Below, one piece after another: positions 17,285 through 27,360 of a stretch of DNA of 64,000 nt. Position numbers and translations under genes: made by a program. Positions within the stretch are counted from its first letter, which is position 1; each line of letters begins with the position of its first letter. Source of the stretch: Pseudomonas fluorescens (GTDB lineage: Bacteria > Pseudomonadota > Gammaproteobacteria > Pseudomonadales > Pseudomonadaceae); the NCBI RefSeq assembly GCF_902497785.1, contig NZ_CABVHK010000020.1:88209-152208 (forward strand), given 5' to 3'. Under the pieces are notes generated by a model. The model made no database searches, was not told where the DNA came from, and worked only from the letters and a program-made list of their open reading frames with translations.

Positions 17285-18638
17285 TCAGGCCACACTCGTT
17301 GAACAGGAAGTTACGCAGCCCGTTGCGGTCACAGCCAGGCTCCAGATTGAAAGGCATGACCCGCACGCCCAGACTCGCCAAGTCGCTTTCATGGCCAAAG
17401 TGCTCATGCAACAACAGGCTGATGCGCGCCAGATAACCTTCAGTGCCTTGCGGGCTGGTCAACGGCAACAGCACCAGCAACAAACGATGATCGCGGTTGT
17501 TGCGCAGCGGCAAGTGCAAATCGAGACCGCGCTGGCTGCGTTCCAGCAGGCGCGTCAGCTCTTCGTTGGGGCGGGTCATTTCAAACGCGAACAACCCGGC
17601 CGGCAGCGTGTGCTGCTCGACATCCAGCAGCGAACGCTTGAGTTGCAGGGTGAACTGCTGGGCATCGGCGTCCGGCAGTTGCAGCACTTGCGGATCGCGG
17701 CGCAACAGGTCGGCGATGTGTCCGGCGAGCAACGCCAACAGGCTCAGGGTGCGATCCTGAAAAGCGAAGAAAGGCATCTGCCGCACGGCCAGAATCGCCA
17801 GCAGACGACCCTCGGCATCGATCAGCGGAATGCACGCCTGCAACGACGAAAACTGTGCCGAGGTGCCGGCATCAATCAACTCCTGACGCACACTGACCAG
17901 TTCGCCACGCTCCAGGCACAGCTTGATCAGTCCGTCCTCGGTGTCCAGTGGCCCCATCACGCCGATCATCGACAAGGCCTCGGGCAGCACGTTTTCTTCA
18001 CGTGCGTCGACGCGGTACAACCCGGCCACGCGCAAGGCGCCGTACTGGCCGAGCATCGCCACGATCGGCTCGGCCAATGCGCTCAGCGCATCGCCAGCGT
18101 CTGGCATCACCCGCAGTTTTTCCCGCAGACCCAGCAAGGAACTGCGCAGGCTCTGGTCGCTGCCGGCCACACGCTGTTCCAGCAGATCATGGGAAACCCG
18201 CAGGATCTGGTGCGCGCGCGTGAACTCGTCGAGACGGTACTGGCGATACTCGTTGGCCATTTGCAGACGCTCCAGGCGCCGCACCCACAGATCGCGAACC
18301 TCGCCCACCAGCATCCCGCACACCAACACGCCGACGATGAACGACGGCTCAAGCTCGGCATAACTTTCAAGGCCGCTCTGACGCAGGGCAAACAGCGCCA
18401 GCACCAGCAACGCGGCACTGGCCAGGCCGCGAACAAAACCGTAACGCACGCCCAACAGCAACGGCGCCAGAATCGGCCACGGGAAACCCCCGTGCATCTG
18501 CAACGGGTCTTCGGGGGTCAGCCACAAGCCGAGGCCGATGGCCAAGCCCGTCACCAGTAAGGTTTCCAGCCAAGACACCGGGCCGCTGGCGCGTGGCGCC
18601 AGGCTGTAATCCATGTGGGGAGAATTCATCGCGATCAC
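17262..18638 (-). CDS. pelD: PelD, c-di-GMP receptor of the Pel complex
   Basis: A 458-residue inner-membrane protein: four N-terminal membrane helices (about residues 25-125), a coiled segment, a GAF domain (LAEPIVAMLGQYGALRVAGL onward) and a degenerate GGDEF domain lacking a GGDEF active site. A c-di-GMP-binding RxxD is visible as RSQRGLD, followed by LPLRNNRDHRLLLVLLP. c-di-GMP binding to PelD activates Pel synthesis after translation. Start choice is uncertain: GTG at 18638 overlaps the pelC stop (GTGA), while an ATG three codons later is also possible. Confidence 0.95.
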   Translation of the reverse strand: MIAMNSPHMDYSLAPRASGPVSWLETLLVTGLAIGLGLWLTPEDPLQMHGGFPWPILAPLLLGVRYGFVRGLASAALLVLALFALRQSGLESYAELEPSFIVGVLVCGMLVGEVRDLWVRRLERLQMANEYRQYRLDEFTRAHQILRVSHDLLEQRVAGSDQSLRSSLLGLREKLRVMPDAGDALSALAEPIVAMLGQYGALRVAGLYRVDAREENVLPEALSMIGVMGPLDTEDGLIKLCLERGELVSVRQELIDAGTSAQFSSLQACIPLIDAEGRLLAILAVRQMPFFAFQDRTLSLLALLAGHIADLLRRDPQVLQLPDADAQQFTLQLKRSLLDVEQHTLPAGLFAFEMTRPNEELTRLLERSQRGLDLHLPLRNNRDHRLLLVLLPLTSPQGTEGYLARISLLLHEHFGHESDLASLGVRVMPFNLEPGCDRNGLRNFLFNECGLNDQQVAV

Positions 18639-19153
18639 TCGAACCGAAGGGCGCCAACAAGTTTGTCGAGCACCGTTTGCGCAGTGCCCGCCAGGCTTTC
18701 ACGGGACCAGCCGGCGCGCGCGCCACTTTTGCTCCAGAGCACACGACCGCTGTTGGCTTCCAGTACACGCAGGCTGATGCCGACAGCGGGTTCGCCGTCC
18801 AGACCGTTCTTGTACTGCCACTCTTCGACGCTGCCGGAAATCACGTAATCGAGTTTTTGCGCGCGCGCCCAATCGAGGGCACCGGCCAGACGCTCGTTGT
18901 CATCCATCAGCGCTTGCTCGCCCTGCATGCTGGCCGGGTAAACCTGAGGTTGCAGACCGTGGCTGCTGAGGACGCTGAGCAGAATCTGCTCGCTGCGTTC
19001 ACCGGCCTGCGGGGTTTGCGAATAGTTGACCATCGGCACGATGCCCCACTGCGCATTGCGCGGCAGGTTCGGGCTGGTTTCATCGGTGAAGCTGGCGCAC
19101 CCGGCGACGAACAGGACGGTGAGCGCCAGGCCCAGATTACGAATTGCTTGCAT
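18635..19153 (-). CDS. pelC: PelC, outer-membrane lipoprotein of Pel export
   Basis: A 172-residue lipoprotein from the ATG at 19153, which has GGAG upstream; a start eight codons earlier is less likely. It has a signal peptide ending in a lipobox (VLFVAGC). The mature part contains the PelC features WGIVPMVNYSQTPQAGERSE and LDYVISGSVEEWQYKNGLDG. PelC forms a periplasmic ring that funnels polymer to the PelB pore. Confidence 0.95.
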   Translation of the reverse strand: MQAIRNLGLALTVLFVAGCASFTDETSPNLPRNAQWGIVPMVNYSQTPQAGERSEQILLSVLSSHGLQPQVYPASMQGEQALMDDNERLAGALDWARAQKLDYVISGSVEEWQYKNGLDGEPAVGISLRVLEANSGRVLWSKSGARAGWSRESLAGTAQTVLDKLVGALRFE

Positions 19154-19179
19154 AGTTTTTCTCCGTAGACATTCCATGA

Positions 19180-22100
19180 TCAGCGCCCAAACCGCACGCC
19201 GTAGCTCACACCCAGTGTTCCGCCGGACTTACCGTCCCCGCCTTGTGGCGCAGATTGGTAGCCGAGAGTCAGGGCCAGTTCGTCGTCACCCAGCAGTTCA
19301 ATACCGATCCCGGTGTTGATGCCGTAGTTGAACGTTTGATCGGTCCACTGCCAGCCCGCCGTCACGTCCACCAGCCAGGTGTATTGCGGGTGCGTGCGCA
19401 CCAGTGCGCCCGGCAGGCCACGCCGCCAGGAACTGCCGACATACAGTTGGCCGTAGCGGCTTTGCAGCAGGTCAGCGGCCGTGACCGTCTCGATGTCCAG
19501 AGGGTCAATCGGCAGAGGCAGACCAGTGTCTTCGTCTATCTCCGGCTCAGGCGGGGCCAACCGTTTAATTGCGCCACCGTTGTTGCTGGACAAGGAATCC
19601 AGCGTCCGATTCTTCACCTGGTTTTTCTGGTAATCGACACCGCTGCGCACGGTCCAGTTGGGACCGGCGAATTCCAGGGTGTGGTTAAGCTCCATTTTCA
19701 GCGCGTGACCATCGCCGAGGCTGTCGCCACCGCGCGTAGAGAATGACCGTTGCGCGACTTCCCAGCTGAACTGATCACGGGCGGTCAGGCTGTGACGGCC
19801 ACCCAGCCAGACGCTGTCCTGCTGACCGAAGGCGCGCATCAAGCCGCTGTCTTCGCTCTTGCGATGCCAGTCGACGCCGGTTTCCAGTTCATCACTGACG
19901 CCCAGTTGCCAGGTGCGCGAAAGGCCCAGGCCGTTGCGGTTGTCGTCCTTGCGCTGACTGGTGTCGGCAAACAATTTGTAGCTGCCGTTTTCTACCGACC
20001 GTTGCAAAGTCAGGGCCGCGTTACGCTCCTCGCCGAGTTTCGATGAGACGATTTCGTCGCCGCTGTACGAGCCCTGTTCCAGCTCAAGGTCGGCGTACCA
20101 GTGATCGCCCAGGTTGTGCGCGATCTGCAACCGCGGGGCATTGAAATCAACTCCGCCGAAGCCCTGCTCCTGCCAGGACAACTGCGCACCTTGCGGCGTG
20201 CGTTCGTGGATTTCTACCGCTTGGGTGCGCAGCTGTTCGCGCACCTCCGAGGGCTGATCGTCACCCAGCGCCGACAGGCTGACGTCGAGCGCTTCACCGA
20301 TGCGGCCCAGTCGATTCAGCGCTTGCGCACGTTGCGCCGGGTTCAGGTCGCTACTCGCCAAAAGCGTTTCGACCTGGGCTTTATTACGGCTGCGCAAGGC
20401 CTGCTGAATCTGCTCGTAACGCTCGACCTTCAGGCCCTGACTGCGCGCCCACGCCAGCCACTCGTCTTTCTGCGATTCCTGGTTGGTCGCGTCGAGACGC
20501 GCCAGCAACCGTTCGAACCACAACTGCAACATGGCCGGCGAGCCGTCCTTCCACTTCAACACTTCACGCTGCGCTGCACGTGGCGAGTAACTGCTGGCCA
20601 TCAGGCGCAACCAGGTCGCGTAGCGCTGTGACGAGGGCTGCAAGTTTTCACCCTCAGGGCTGCGCAACAGTTTCAATCGCAGGCGCTGGGCCGCGTCCTG
20701 ATAGCCGGCGCTGTACAGCGCATCGGCGTAAGCGGCCTGTACCAGCCAATCCTGCGGGTTGTTCTTGAGGTACAGGCGATACCAGGCCAACGCTTCGGTG
20801 TCGCGACCGAACAGCTGGCTGGCACTGGCGAACGGCAGCCACAACACCTGATCGTTGCGCGCCTGACCACGCCACTGGGTCAGCAGTGGTTTGAGGGCCG
20901 CCGTGTTGCCTTGATCGACGTAAAGCCACATCAGGCGCTCGCGGAACAGATTGTCATTGGGGTAGTGCGACAGCCCCAACAAATACAAGCGCTCGGCCTC
21001 GGCGTATTGCCCCTGCTGCACCGCCAACGCGGCACGGACTGCCAGCACCTGGGCCTGCTCGTCGATCTCCGGGTTTTGCCCGGCGTCCTTGAGCAGCGCC
21101 TCCACTTGTGGCCAGTCTTCCAGTTCCTGAGCCATCAACAGTGCGTCGACCAGACGCAGCGGACTGCGGGTGCGTTCCCAACTGGCGATGGTCAACTGCA
21201 TGGCACGCCGCGGATTGCCGAGGCGATAACTGGAGATCAACTGCGTCTCTTCGTTACTGTCCAGCGCCCCTTTGAGGGTCAGCAGTTTTTCCATGGAAAC
21301 TTGCAGCTCTTCGTCGAGCTCCAACTCCCAGGCCAGAAACGCGCGCACACGCCAGTAACCCTCATCGGAAATGCCCGGGTCATTGACCTTCACCACGTCC
21401 CACGCCGCCTGATTCTCAAACAGCAACAGGTAGGTATGCGCCCACTCGACCCGTTCCGCGCTGGTCAGCGTAAAACGCTTCGACATGTCCTGGTAAACCT
21501 CGGTCTTTTTTGCAAACTGCCCGGTGTTCTCCAGGTTTTGCAGCAACCGCGTCCACGCCAGATGATGGGCCGGGTATTTGCGCAAGTACGTGCGCAACCA
21601 GGTTTCGGCCTGCTGCGGAGTGCCCCGTGACTCATGGCCATAGATCAGCGCATCAAGCTCGATGTCGGTCAGCGCCCGCTGATCCATGATTTCTTCGAGC
21701 AAGGGAATCGAGCGATCAAAATCGAATTCCTGGCTCGCCAGCCGCCAGGCGTGCTCACGGACTGGGGCGGTTTCGTTGAGTTTGAGCAAACGAATCCAGT
21801 AGTCCAGTGCCGCGCGGTTGTCGCCCCGCCATTCGCCCAAGTGGGCCATTTGTTCCAGCAACGGCTGCTCTTCAGGGAAACTGACGAGCAATTGTTGACC
21901 GCTCTCCCAGGCACCGTTGAGGTCGCTCAACGCCAGACGCAGGCTCAATTCCTTCCTCAGGAGTTGCGTGTTGTCCGGCTGCAAAACGCGCCACTGCTTG
22001 AGGAACAACTCAGCGAGGTCGAAGCGTTTGTTCCCGACCGCGACGTCAACGCCTTGCTCCAGCCAGGCCGAGTCGGCTTCTGGATTGTTGAGCTGATCCA

Positions 22101-22821
22101 GTTCATCGACCAGCACTTGCGTCGCCTGTTCTCCGCGCCCGTCAGCCAGCAGGCTGTTGAAGGCCAACTGGGCGAACTCGCGACGTTCAGCCGGTTGCAC
22201 GCTCTCTCTTTTCAGGCGCAGATAGATATCCGCCGCCTGCCCCGGCTGCTCGGCCGCCAGATGCCATTGAGCGGCAGACTTCAGCGCCTCGGTGCGCAGC
22301 TTCGGGTCACGGTCAGCGATTTCTTCGTAAACGCTGGCCGCAATCGCCGGGGCCTGCAACGACAGCGCAAGGCGTGCCAGATTCTGCAACTGCGGCAGCG
22401 TCAATTGGCGGTGATCGAAGCTGTTCAGACGTGCCACCAAGGCCAGTCGCACGGCAGGATCTTCGTTGTTGATCGCCGCTAATGCATCCAGCTCAAGCCG
22501 GTAATACGCCTGCACGGCCAGCGCCGGATCGGGCCAGCTCTCCAGATACTGACGCGCCTTGGTGTAGTCGCCGAGACGAATCAACAGATCGACCAATTGC
22601 AGACGCAAGTGATCGTCAGCCGGATGCGCCGCCAGCAACAACTCGGCATAGTTGGCCGACACGGCATCCGGCTCGCGACCATCAGGCTGGAACACTTCTT
22701 CACGCTGGAAAGTGGCCCAGAGCAGCCCGCCGACCGCGACCGCGACCGCCGCTAAAGCCCAGGGATTGAGCAACCGGCTGTTTTTGGCAGCAGGGGATTT
22801 AGTTGCAGAGGAGTTGGGCAT
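19180..22821 (-). CDS. pelB: PelB, TPR scaffold and outer-membrane beta-barrel porin for Pel
   Basis: A 1213-residue protein. One N-terminal membrane helix (PWALAAVAVAVGGLLWATF, about residues 26-44) is followed by a very long TPR superhelix and a C-terminal beta-barrel of roughly 300 residues with alternating aromatic/hydrophobic strands, ending in VSYGVRFGR with a terminal aromatic pattern. PelB exports Pel through the outer membrane and positions PelA and PelC. It overlaps the end of pelA by 23 bases. Confidence 0.96.
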   Translation of the reverse strand: MPNSSATKSPAAKNSRLLNPWALAAVAVAVGGLLWATFQREEVFQPDGREPDAVSANYAELLLAAHPADDHLRLQLVDLLIRLGDYTKARQYLESWPDPALAVQAYYRLELDALAAINNEDPAVRLALVARLNSFDHRQLTLPQLQNLARLALSLQAPAIAASVYEEIADRDPKLRTEALKSAAQWHLAAEQPGQAADIYLRLKRESVQPAERREFAQLAFNSLLADGRGEQATQVLVDELDQLNNPEADSAWLEQGVDVAVGNKRFDLAELFLKQWRVLQPDNTQLLRKELSLRLALSDLNGAWESGQQLLVSFPEEQPLLEQMAHLGEWRGDNRAALDYWIRLLKLNETAPVREHAWRLASQEFDFDRSIPLLEEIMDQRALTDIELDALIYGHESRGTPQQAETWLRTYLRKYPAHHLAWTRLLQNLENTGQFAKKTEVYQDMSKRFTLTSAERVEWAHTYLLLFENQAAWDVVKVNDPGISDEGYWRVRAFLAWELELDEELQVSMEKLLTLKGALDSNEETQLISSYRLGNPRRAMQLTIASWERTRSPLRLVDALLMAQELEDWPQVEALLKDAGQNPEIDEQAQVLAVRAALAVQQGQYAEAERLYLLGLSHYPNDNLFRERLMWLYVDQGNTAALKPLLTQWRGQARNDQVLWLPFASASQLFGRDTEALAWYRLYLKNNPQDWLVQAAYADALYSAGYQDAAQRLRLKLLRSPEGENLQPSSQRYATWLRLMASSYSPRAAQREVLKWKDGSPAMLQLWFERLLARLDATNQESQKDEWLAWARSQGLKVERYEQIQQALRSRNKAQVETLLASSDLNPAQRAQALNRLGRIGEALDVSLSALGDDQPSEVREQLRTQAVEIHERTPQGAQLSWQEQGFGGVDFNAPRLQIAHNLGDHWYADLELEQGSYSGDEIVSSKLGEERNAALTLQRSVENGSYKLFADTSQRKDDNRNGLGLSRTWQLGVSDELETGVDWHRKSEDSGLMRAFGQQDSVWLGGRHSLTARDQFSWEVAQRSFSTRGGDSLGDGHALKMELNHTLEFAGPNWTVRSGVDYQKNQVKNRTLDSLSSNNGGAIKRLAPPEPEIDEDTGLPLPIDPLDIETVTAADLLQSRYGQLYVGSSWRRGLPGALVRTHPQYTWLVDVTAGWQWTDQTFNYGINTGIGIELLGDDELALTLGYQSAPQGGDGKSGGTLGVSYGVRFGR

Positions 22822-25609
22822 TACTCACCTGCTTCATTGGCAATTGAAAAGTCCACAAACCGGCGGAGGCTTTGCCGGCAAAACGCTGCCCGTCCACTTC
22901 CACGCGACAAGCGCTCGAGGAACGAACCGAGAAGCTCAGGTCGAACTCGCCGGCAAACGAAAAACTCACGCGCCGATCATCCAGATACTGCCAGTCCACC
23001 AACGGCAGATTGGCCTCTTCCAGCGCAGGGCGGTCATCGCGGTCCGCACGCAACACCAGCAGCGCACGGTCACTGCTCAGATGCACATAGCGTCCCTGGG
23101 GCAAGTCACGCACCCCGGCGACACCTTGCGAACGCCGCAGGTCCGGCCAGCCCATTTGTGGGTCAAGCCGCACGGTGCGCAACGCATCCATGCCGCGAAC
23201 CTGCCAGTTGCCGTCGGCGGTGCGCGCCAGACTTGATTGATACAGCCCGTGCAAACGGTCGAGGTAATCGCTCATCCACAACGACATCGGCTGCTGATCT
23301 TTCATGAACGCGTAGATGTCGTTCATGGCTTTGATCGAGGCCTGCTTGGTTCCCGAATAGAAGTGGTAGTAGAGGTGCAAACCGCGCAGGCGACGCGGGC
23401 TGTCGGTCAGTTCAAAGGTTTCGATCACTTCGCGAAAACCGTAGTACGGGCCTTTCCAGAGATTGGTGTAGACGTTCTCGTTGATGATCGGCGCGTAGTA
23501 CTGCAAGCCACCTTCAGTGGGACGCAACAATGGATACAGCCCGGTCAGCGATGGCTTGGCCTTGGTCAGCATGGTCGACGCGCCGTTGACGTTTTTCAGG
23601 CCCGCGTCGTAGGCCAGTTTGATCGTGGCCGCCGACGGCAAGGCATCACCCGGCCAGAAGACCATCTTCACCGGTTTTTCCGGGGTGGTCAGACGTTGGT
23701 TGATGTAGTCGCGCGAGCCGAAGATCTCGCGGCGAAAATCAATGGTGTCGTAACCCGGAATAGCCATTTTCAAGCCGTACTCCGGGTTGAAGTCTTCCCT
23801 TTTCTGCGCTTGTTCCGGCTGCATGAAAAACGGATGGCTGAAGGTGTGCGTGGCGACTTCGACTTTAGGGTTGGCGAACAAATCACGGGCGATAGGCTCC
23901 AGTTCGCGAGCCAGGTGCGGGAACATGCCACGCGGCGAAATCTCCCCCTCGATCACCGATACCGAGGTCAGAAACGGGTTGGGCCGAATGAAGTCGTCGA
24001 GCACCTGCTTGCCGGCGTACGGCGAACCCCGCACTTCGGCGCGCGAAGGGAAACCATCGCCGTCGATATGCACCGTCGCGATTCGCCGACCGTTTTCGGT
24101 GGTGGTGTCCGGACGTGGCTGCGCCGGCAAGTGCAAGGCCGCTTGAAGGAACGCGAACGGGTCGATGATCCAGCGGCTGCGCTCGCTGTTGGTCTCGAGC
24201 ACGTAAGGCGAAAGGGCCAGGCCGCCCCACTCGCCAACCGCTACCGGGGCGAAGGTCTGGCCGTTTTTGCCGGTCAACAACAGTGCGGCCTTAGGGCCTT
24301 CGGGCAGCACGGAAATCGCGCTCAGGTCACGGGACCGCGGCTGCACCGGCGCTTCAAACGCGCCGATCAACGCCTTGTCCTGGTGAGTGATGGTCAAGGC
24401 TTGAGTGCCCGAAGCCGTAGACAGATTCAGCCCCAAACGCTTGAGCAACACTTTGTCTTCAGTCGGTAAACTGGCGAAAAACACCAGCGGCACTTTTTCG
24501 TCGAGGCGCTTGTTGAGCCAACGGTTAAACCGCGCACTGTCCTGCGGAGTGCCGCTGGCCATCCAGGTAATGATGCCCGCGTACAAACCGCTGAAACGAT
24601 GCTCCGGCAAGCTGTCCACGGCCAGGTAATCAACCCGGTAGCCGAGGTATTCCAGCAGGCCGCCGAGCATGGTGTGACCGGCGTTGCTGGTCAGTTCATC
24701 TTCACGCGGGTCGTAGATCATCGCGATGCGGCGCGGCTGGATTTCGACGTTGCTGATACCCATCGAGTCCAGTTCCGGCGTGCCAATGAAGGGAATGAAA
24801 CCTTCATCGCGCAGACGCTTGGCCAGCGTCCGCGCTTCTTCACGGCGCTCTGGCGGCAGGTAGTCGATGGCCACCAACGGAATGCCTTTGGCACGCACCG
24901 GTTGCAGCTCGCCCAGCAACCACTGGCGATCCGTTTCCGGGACCGGCCGATAACGCTTGGAGGCTGGGTCCCAGCCGGCGTAAAGGGATTCGAAAGCCAC
25001 CGCGGCCGCCACGCCCTCCAGTTCGGGCAACACTTCAAAACCACGATTGAAAAACAGTTTCAGCGTTGGCTGGCGACTGTGCAGTTCGCGCAGGAAACTG
25101 GCGAGGGCCACGCGCTGAGCCTCCTGCGCGCCTTCCGGCAACAGCTGAAAACTGTCGAGGGTGTCGAGAAACAGACCGGCATACCCTTCGGCCTGCAACG
25201 CCTTGGCGCGCTCGAGCAGATGTTCGCGCCAGGCCGGTGCCGTGAGGTCCATCACCTGGCTGTTCCACGAGTCGTTTCGCACCGGAGAAACCGCTTTACT
25301 CAGCCCGGCCTTGGCGATGTCAGCCTTGTTGCCGTCGAACTCCCCCACCGACACATACGCAAACGGCTGGCTGCCCAGCTTGCGCAGGGTTTTGACATCG
25401 CCGGGTGTCATGTGGCCGGGCTCGACCACGGCCCAGTCGAACTGCGACAGTTCGGAAAGAGGTGGCTCGTCGGCATACCAAAAGGTCACGCTGGTAGGGG
25501 CTGGCAATGCGGCTGCCTGCACGGCTGGCCCGCTGACACACAGCGCCAACGCAGCAATCAGTCGCTTGGCGACCGAGCGGACACGCGTCCTGCGAAAAAC
25601 AATTTCCAT
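22799..25609 (-). CDS. pelA: PelA, periplasmic Pel hydrolase and deacetylase
   Basis: A 936-residue secreted protein with a signal peptide in the first 32 residues (LIAALALCVSGPAVQA-A). Domain order: a GH114/GH166-like glycoside hydrolase (VTFWYADEPPLSELSQFDWA to about residue 300, with GYAGLFLDTLDSF), a middle reductase-like domain, then a polysaccharide deacetylase domain with VHIDGDGFPSRAEV and the metal-binding ATHTFSHPFF motif. PelA partly deacetylates and can cleave the GalNAc-rich Pel polymer. It is the first of the canonical pel genes, preceded by pelX 62 bp upstream. Confidence 0.96.
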   Translation of the reverse strand: MEIVFRRTRVRSVAKRLIAALALCVSGPAVQAAALPAPTSVTFWYADEPPLSELSQFDWAVVEPGHMTPGDVKTLRKLGSQPFAYVSVGEFDGNKADIAKAGLSKAVSPVRNDSWNSQVMDLTAPAWREHLLERAKALQAEGYAGLFLDTLDSFQLLPEGAQEAQRVALASFLRELHSRQPTLKLFFNRGFEVLPELEGVAAAVAFESLYAGWDPASKRYRPVPETDRQWLLGELQPVRAKGIPLVAIDYLPPERREEARTLAKRLRDEGFIPFIGTPELDSMGISNVEIQPRRIAMIYDPREDELTSNAGHTMLGGLLEYLGYRVDYLAVDSLPEHRFSGLYAGIITWMASGTPQDSARFNRWLNKRLDEKVPLVFFASLPTEDKVLLKRLGLNLSTASGTQALTITHQDKALIGAFEAPVQPRSRDLSAISVLPEGPKAALLLTGKNGQTFAPVAVGEWGGLALSPYVLETNSERSRWIIDPFAFLQAALHLPAQPRPDTTTENGRRIATVHIDGDGFPSRAEVRGSPYAGKQVLDDFIRPNPFLTSVSVIEGEISPRGMFPHLARELEPIARDLFANPKVEVATHTFSHPFFMQPEQAQKREDFNPEYGLKMAIPGYDTIDFRREIFGSRDYINQRLTTPEKPVKMVFWPGDALPSAATIKLAYDAGLKNVNGASTMLTKAKPSLTGLYPLLRPTEGGLQYYAPIINENVYTNLWKGPYYGFREVIETFELTDSPRRLRGLHLYYHFYSGTKQASIKAMNDIYAFMKDQQPMSLWMSDYLDRLHGLYQSSLARTADGNWQVRGMDALRTVRLDPQMGWPDLRRSQGVAGVRDLPQGRYVHLSSDRALLVLRADRDDRPALEEANLPLVDWQYLDDRRVSFSFAGEFDLSFSVRSSSACRVEVDGQRFAGKASAGLWTFQLPMKQVSNAQLLCN

Positions 25610-25671
25610 AACTCACTCTTGAAAGGAACTGAACCGGAGCTGCCTGAACACCGAAGGGTGAAACCGGCGGA

Positions 25672-26604
25672 TTACAAACTGCGCAAAAGCGCTGCGAGAC
25701 CGTCGCCAATGGAGGTCGGTGCCGGGAGCGTGAAACGCTCGAGCAGGCGAGTATTGTTGGCGCGCGAATGGCGAATATCGCCCTGGCGCTGCGCCTGATA
25801 AGTCACCGTCAAAGGGCTGCCGGTGGCGTTCCCCAGTTCAGTGATCAGGTCGTTGAGGCTGGTGGAACGACTGAGCCCGACATTCACCGCACCGGGTGTG
25901 GGCTCACGCGCTTCCACGGCCTGGACCAGAATGCTCACCAGGTCTTGCACGTAAACGAAGTCGCGGGTCTGTTCGCCGTCGCCGAAAATCGCCACCGGCT
26001 GTTGCGCCATCGCCCGTTCGGTGAAGATGCTGATCACGCCGGAGTACGGCGAGGACGGATCCTGACGCGGGCCGAAGATATTGAAAAAGCGCAGGATCAC
26101 CGGTTCCAGAGCGTGCTCGCGGCGATAGAAATCCAGGTAATGCTCACTGGACAACTTGTCGCTGGCATACGGCGTCAAGGGCGACTTGGGGGTGTCCTCA
26201 TCGATTGCCGAACCTTCGCCGTTGTTACCGTAGATGGCCGCGCTGGAAGCAAAAACCACACGCTTGATCCCGGCCTTCAACATTTGCTCGCACACGTTGA
26301 GCGTGCCGACGAAATTACTTTGATGGGTGCCGACCGGATCATCCACCGACGCTTGCACCGATGCCACGGCCGCCAAATGCACAACCGCGCTGCAATCACG
26401 CATGGCCTGCTCGACGACAGCACTGTCGGCGACATCGCCAACCACCAGGTTCAGGTTGGCATTTGCAACCGGCAGATTACCGACCTTACCGGTCGACAAA
26501 TTGTCCAGCACACGCACTTTGTAGCCTTTGCCCAACAGCGCTTCTACAAGGTGTGAACCAATGAAACCTGCCCCGCCGGTAACCAGTATTCGCCCATCAA
26601 ACAT
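25672..26604 (-). CDS. pelX: PelX-like UDP-GlcNAc C4-epimerase
   Basis: A 310-residue extended SDR epimerase. NAD-binding TGGAGFIGSH lies at residues 8-17, the catalytic serine region is ASSAAIYG and the active-site motif is YASDK. The ATG at 26604 has AGGAAGA upstream; a start eight codons earlier (26628) has no comparable site. In P. protegens, PelX makes UDP-GalNAc from UDP-GlcNAc for Pel synthesis. Its position as first gene before pelA on the same strand supports this rather than GalE. Confidence 0.88.
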   Translation of the reverse strand: MFDGRILVTGGAGFIGSHLVEALLGKGYKVRVLDNLSTGKVGNLPVANANLNLVVGDVADSAVVEQAMRDCSAVVHLAAVASVQASVDDPVGTHQSNFVGTLNVCEQMLKAGIKRVVFASSAAIYGNNGEGSAIDEDTPKSPLTPYASDKLSSEHYLDFYRREHALEPVILRFFNIFGPRQDPSSPYSGVISIFTERAMAQQPVAIFGDGEQTRDFVYVQDLVSILVQAVEAREPTPGAVNVGLSRSTSLNDLITELGNATGSPLTVTYQAQRQGDIRHSRANNTRLLERFTLPAPTSIGDGLAALLRSL

Positions 26605-27219
26605 TGAAGATTCTTCCTGAAGATTCATGCGGATACTGCGTGTGGAAATCCGCTAAACAGTGGCTCTGCAGACATGAACCTGATTGGAGGTTCATGCCAC
26701 GAGCCGAGGGCACGACATCGCCCCAAATCCCCGAAGGTTGAAAATGACGGGCCGAACTCACGCTATCGATATGTCGTTTTTATGGCGGTAAGCCATCAGA
26801 GCGGCGGCGATGATGGGAGATCGATGGGAAACTGTCAATAGTTTGTCTTGATTGTCGCGACTGATCGGTCGCGGATACAAAATCGCCATTTATTTGACGA
26901 CCGATATCAGCAATCGATCGAATTTTGTTCATCTGCGGACCACCGAAAAAGGTCCAACGATGGCAATCAGACGTTGATAGCGGGGTGGAATGAGGTCTTG
27001 GTTGGACCGATTCGGGAAGGACAGCTTGAGACTTCAGGTGCACACAGCTCTACAGAAAGTTTCGCTTTGTGTAACTTACTGTTGAGCCAATCAGAAAATT
27101 TAGGACCTTTCTACTGGCACTATCCAAAAGTCAGAACAAAAGGCTCTGCGGTCTTTTTAATTGCGGCCACTATGTGGGGCGCCTTCTCTCGATGCTGGGG
27201 ATAACGCTCAATCACGACT
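26605..27219. other. Long intergenic region upstream of pelX
   Basis: About 600 bp with no convincing gene; short open frames here lack good starts and family resemblance. It is AT-richer than its neighbours, especially beyond 26800, and must hold the promoter of the minus-strand pelX-pelABCDEFG run. A candidate FleQ-type half-conserved site is listed separately. Its right part may be decayed sequence linked to the broken hipA. Confidence 0.5.
26834..26847. promoter_or_regulatory. Candidate FleQ-type box upstream of pelX
   Basis: GTCAATAGTTTGTC resembles the FleQ box GTCaNTAAAtTGAC at about 11 of 14 positions. FleQ controls pel with c-di-GMP in P. aeruginosa. The site lies about 230 bp upstream of the pelX start. 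One weak match in an AT-rich stretch could be chance. Confidence 0.28.
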
Positions 27220-27360
27220 TCAAGCGCCGCCAATATGTTTTGTTTTCGCCCTGTTGGGCTGAGCATCTGCGCCGTAGCGAAAAACAAAATCTGCCGAGCT
27301 GTTATGGATCCGCCCGCTATAGCCTTCAGGGGTATTGACGACGAGTGAGGTCATTTTCAT
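27220..27360 (-). pseudogene. Truncated hipA-like toxin remnant
   Basis: Directly after the hipB-like stop, an ATG at 27360 opens a frame of 46 codons (MKMTSLVVNTPEGYSGRI, then ADFVFRYGA) before a TGA at 27220. The V-x-N...G-R-I...F-x-F-R-Y pattern resembles the start of HipA kinases, and the head-to-tail position is the standard hipBA layout. Normal HipA has about 400 or more residues, so only the N-terminus survives. A second frame remains open for about 50 further codons below, suggesting a frameshift or junction near 27260. Confidence 0.5.

Noticed and set aside
26780..27043. 87-codon minus-strand frame upstream of pelX
   Set aside because: No recognisable domain, odd composition and no ribosome-binding site. 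It more likely is part of the promoter region.
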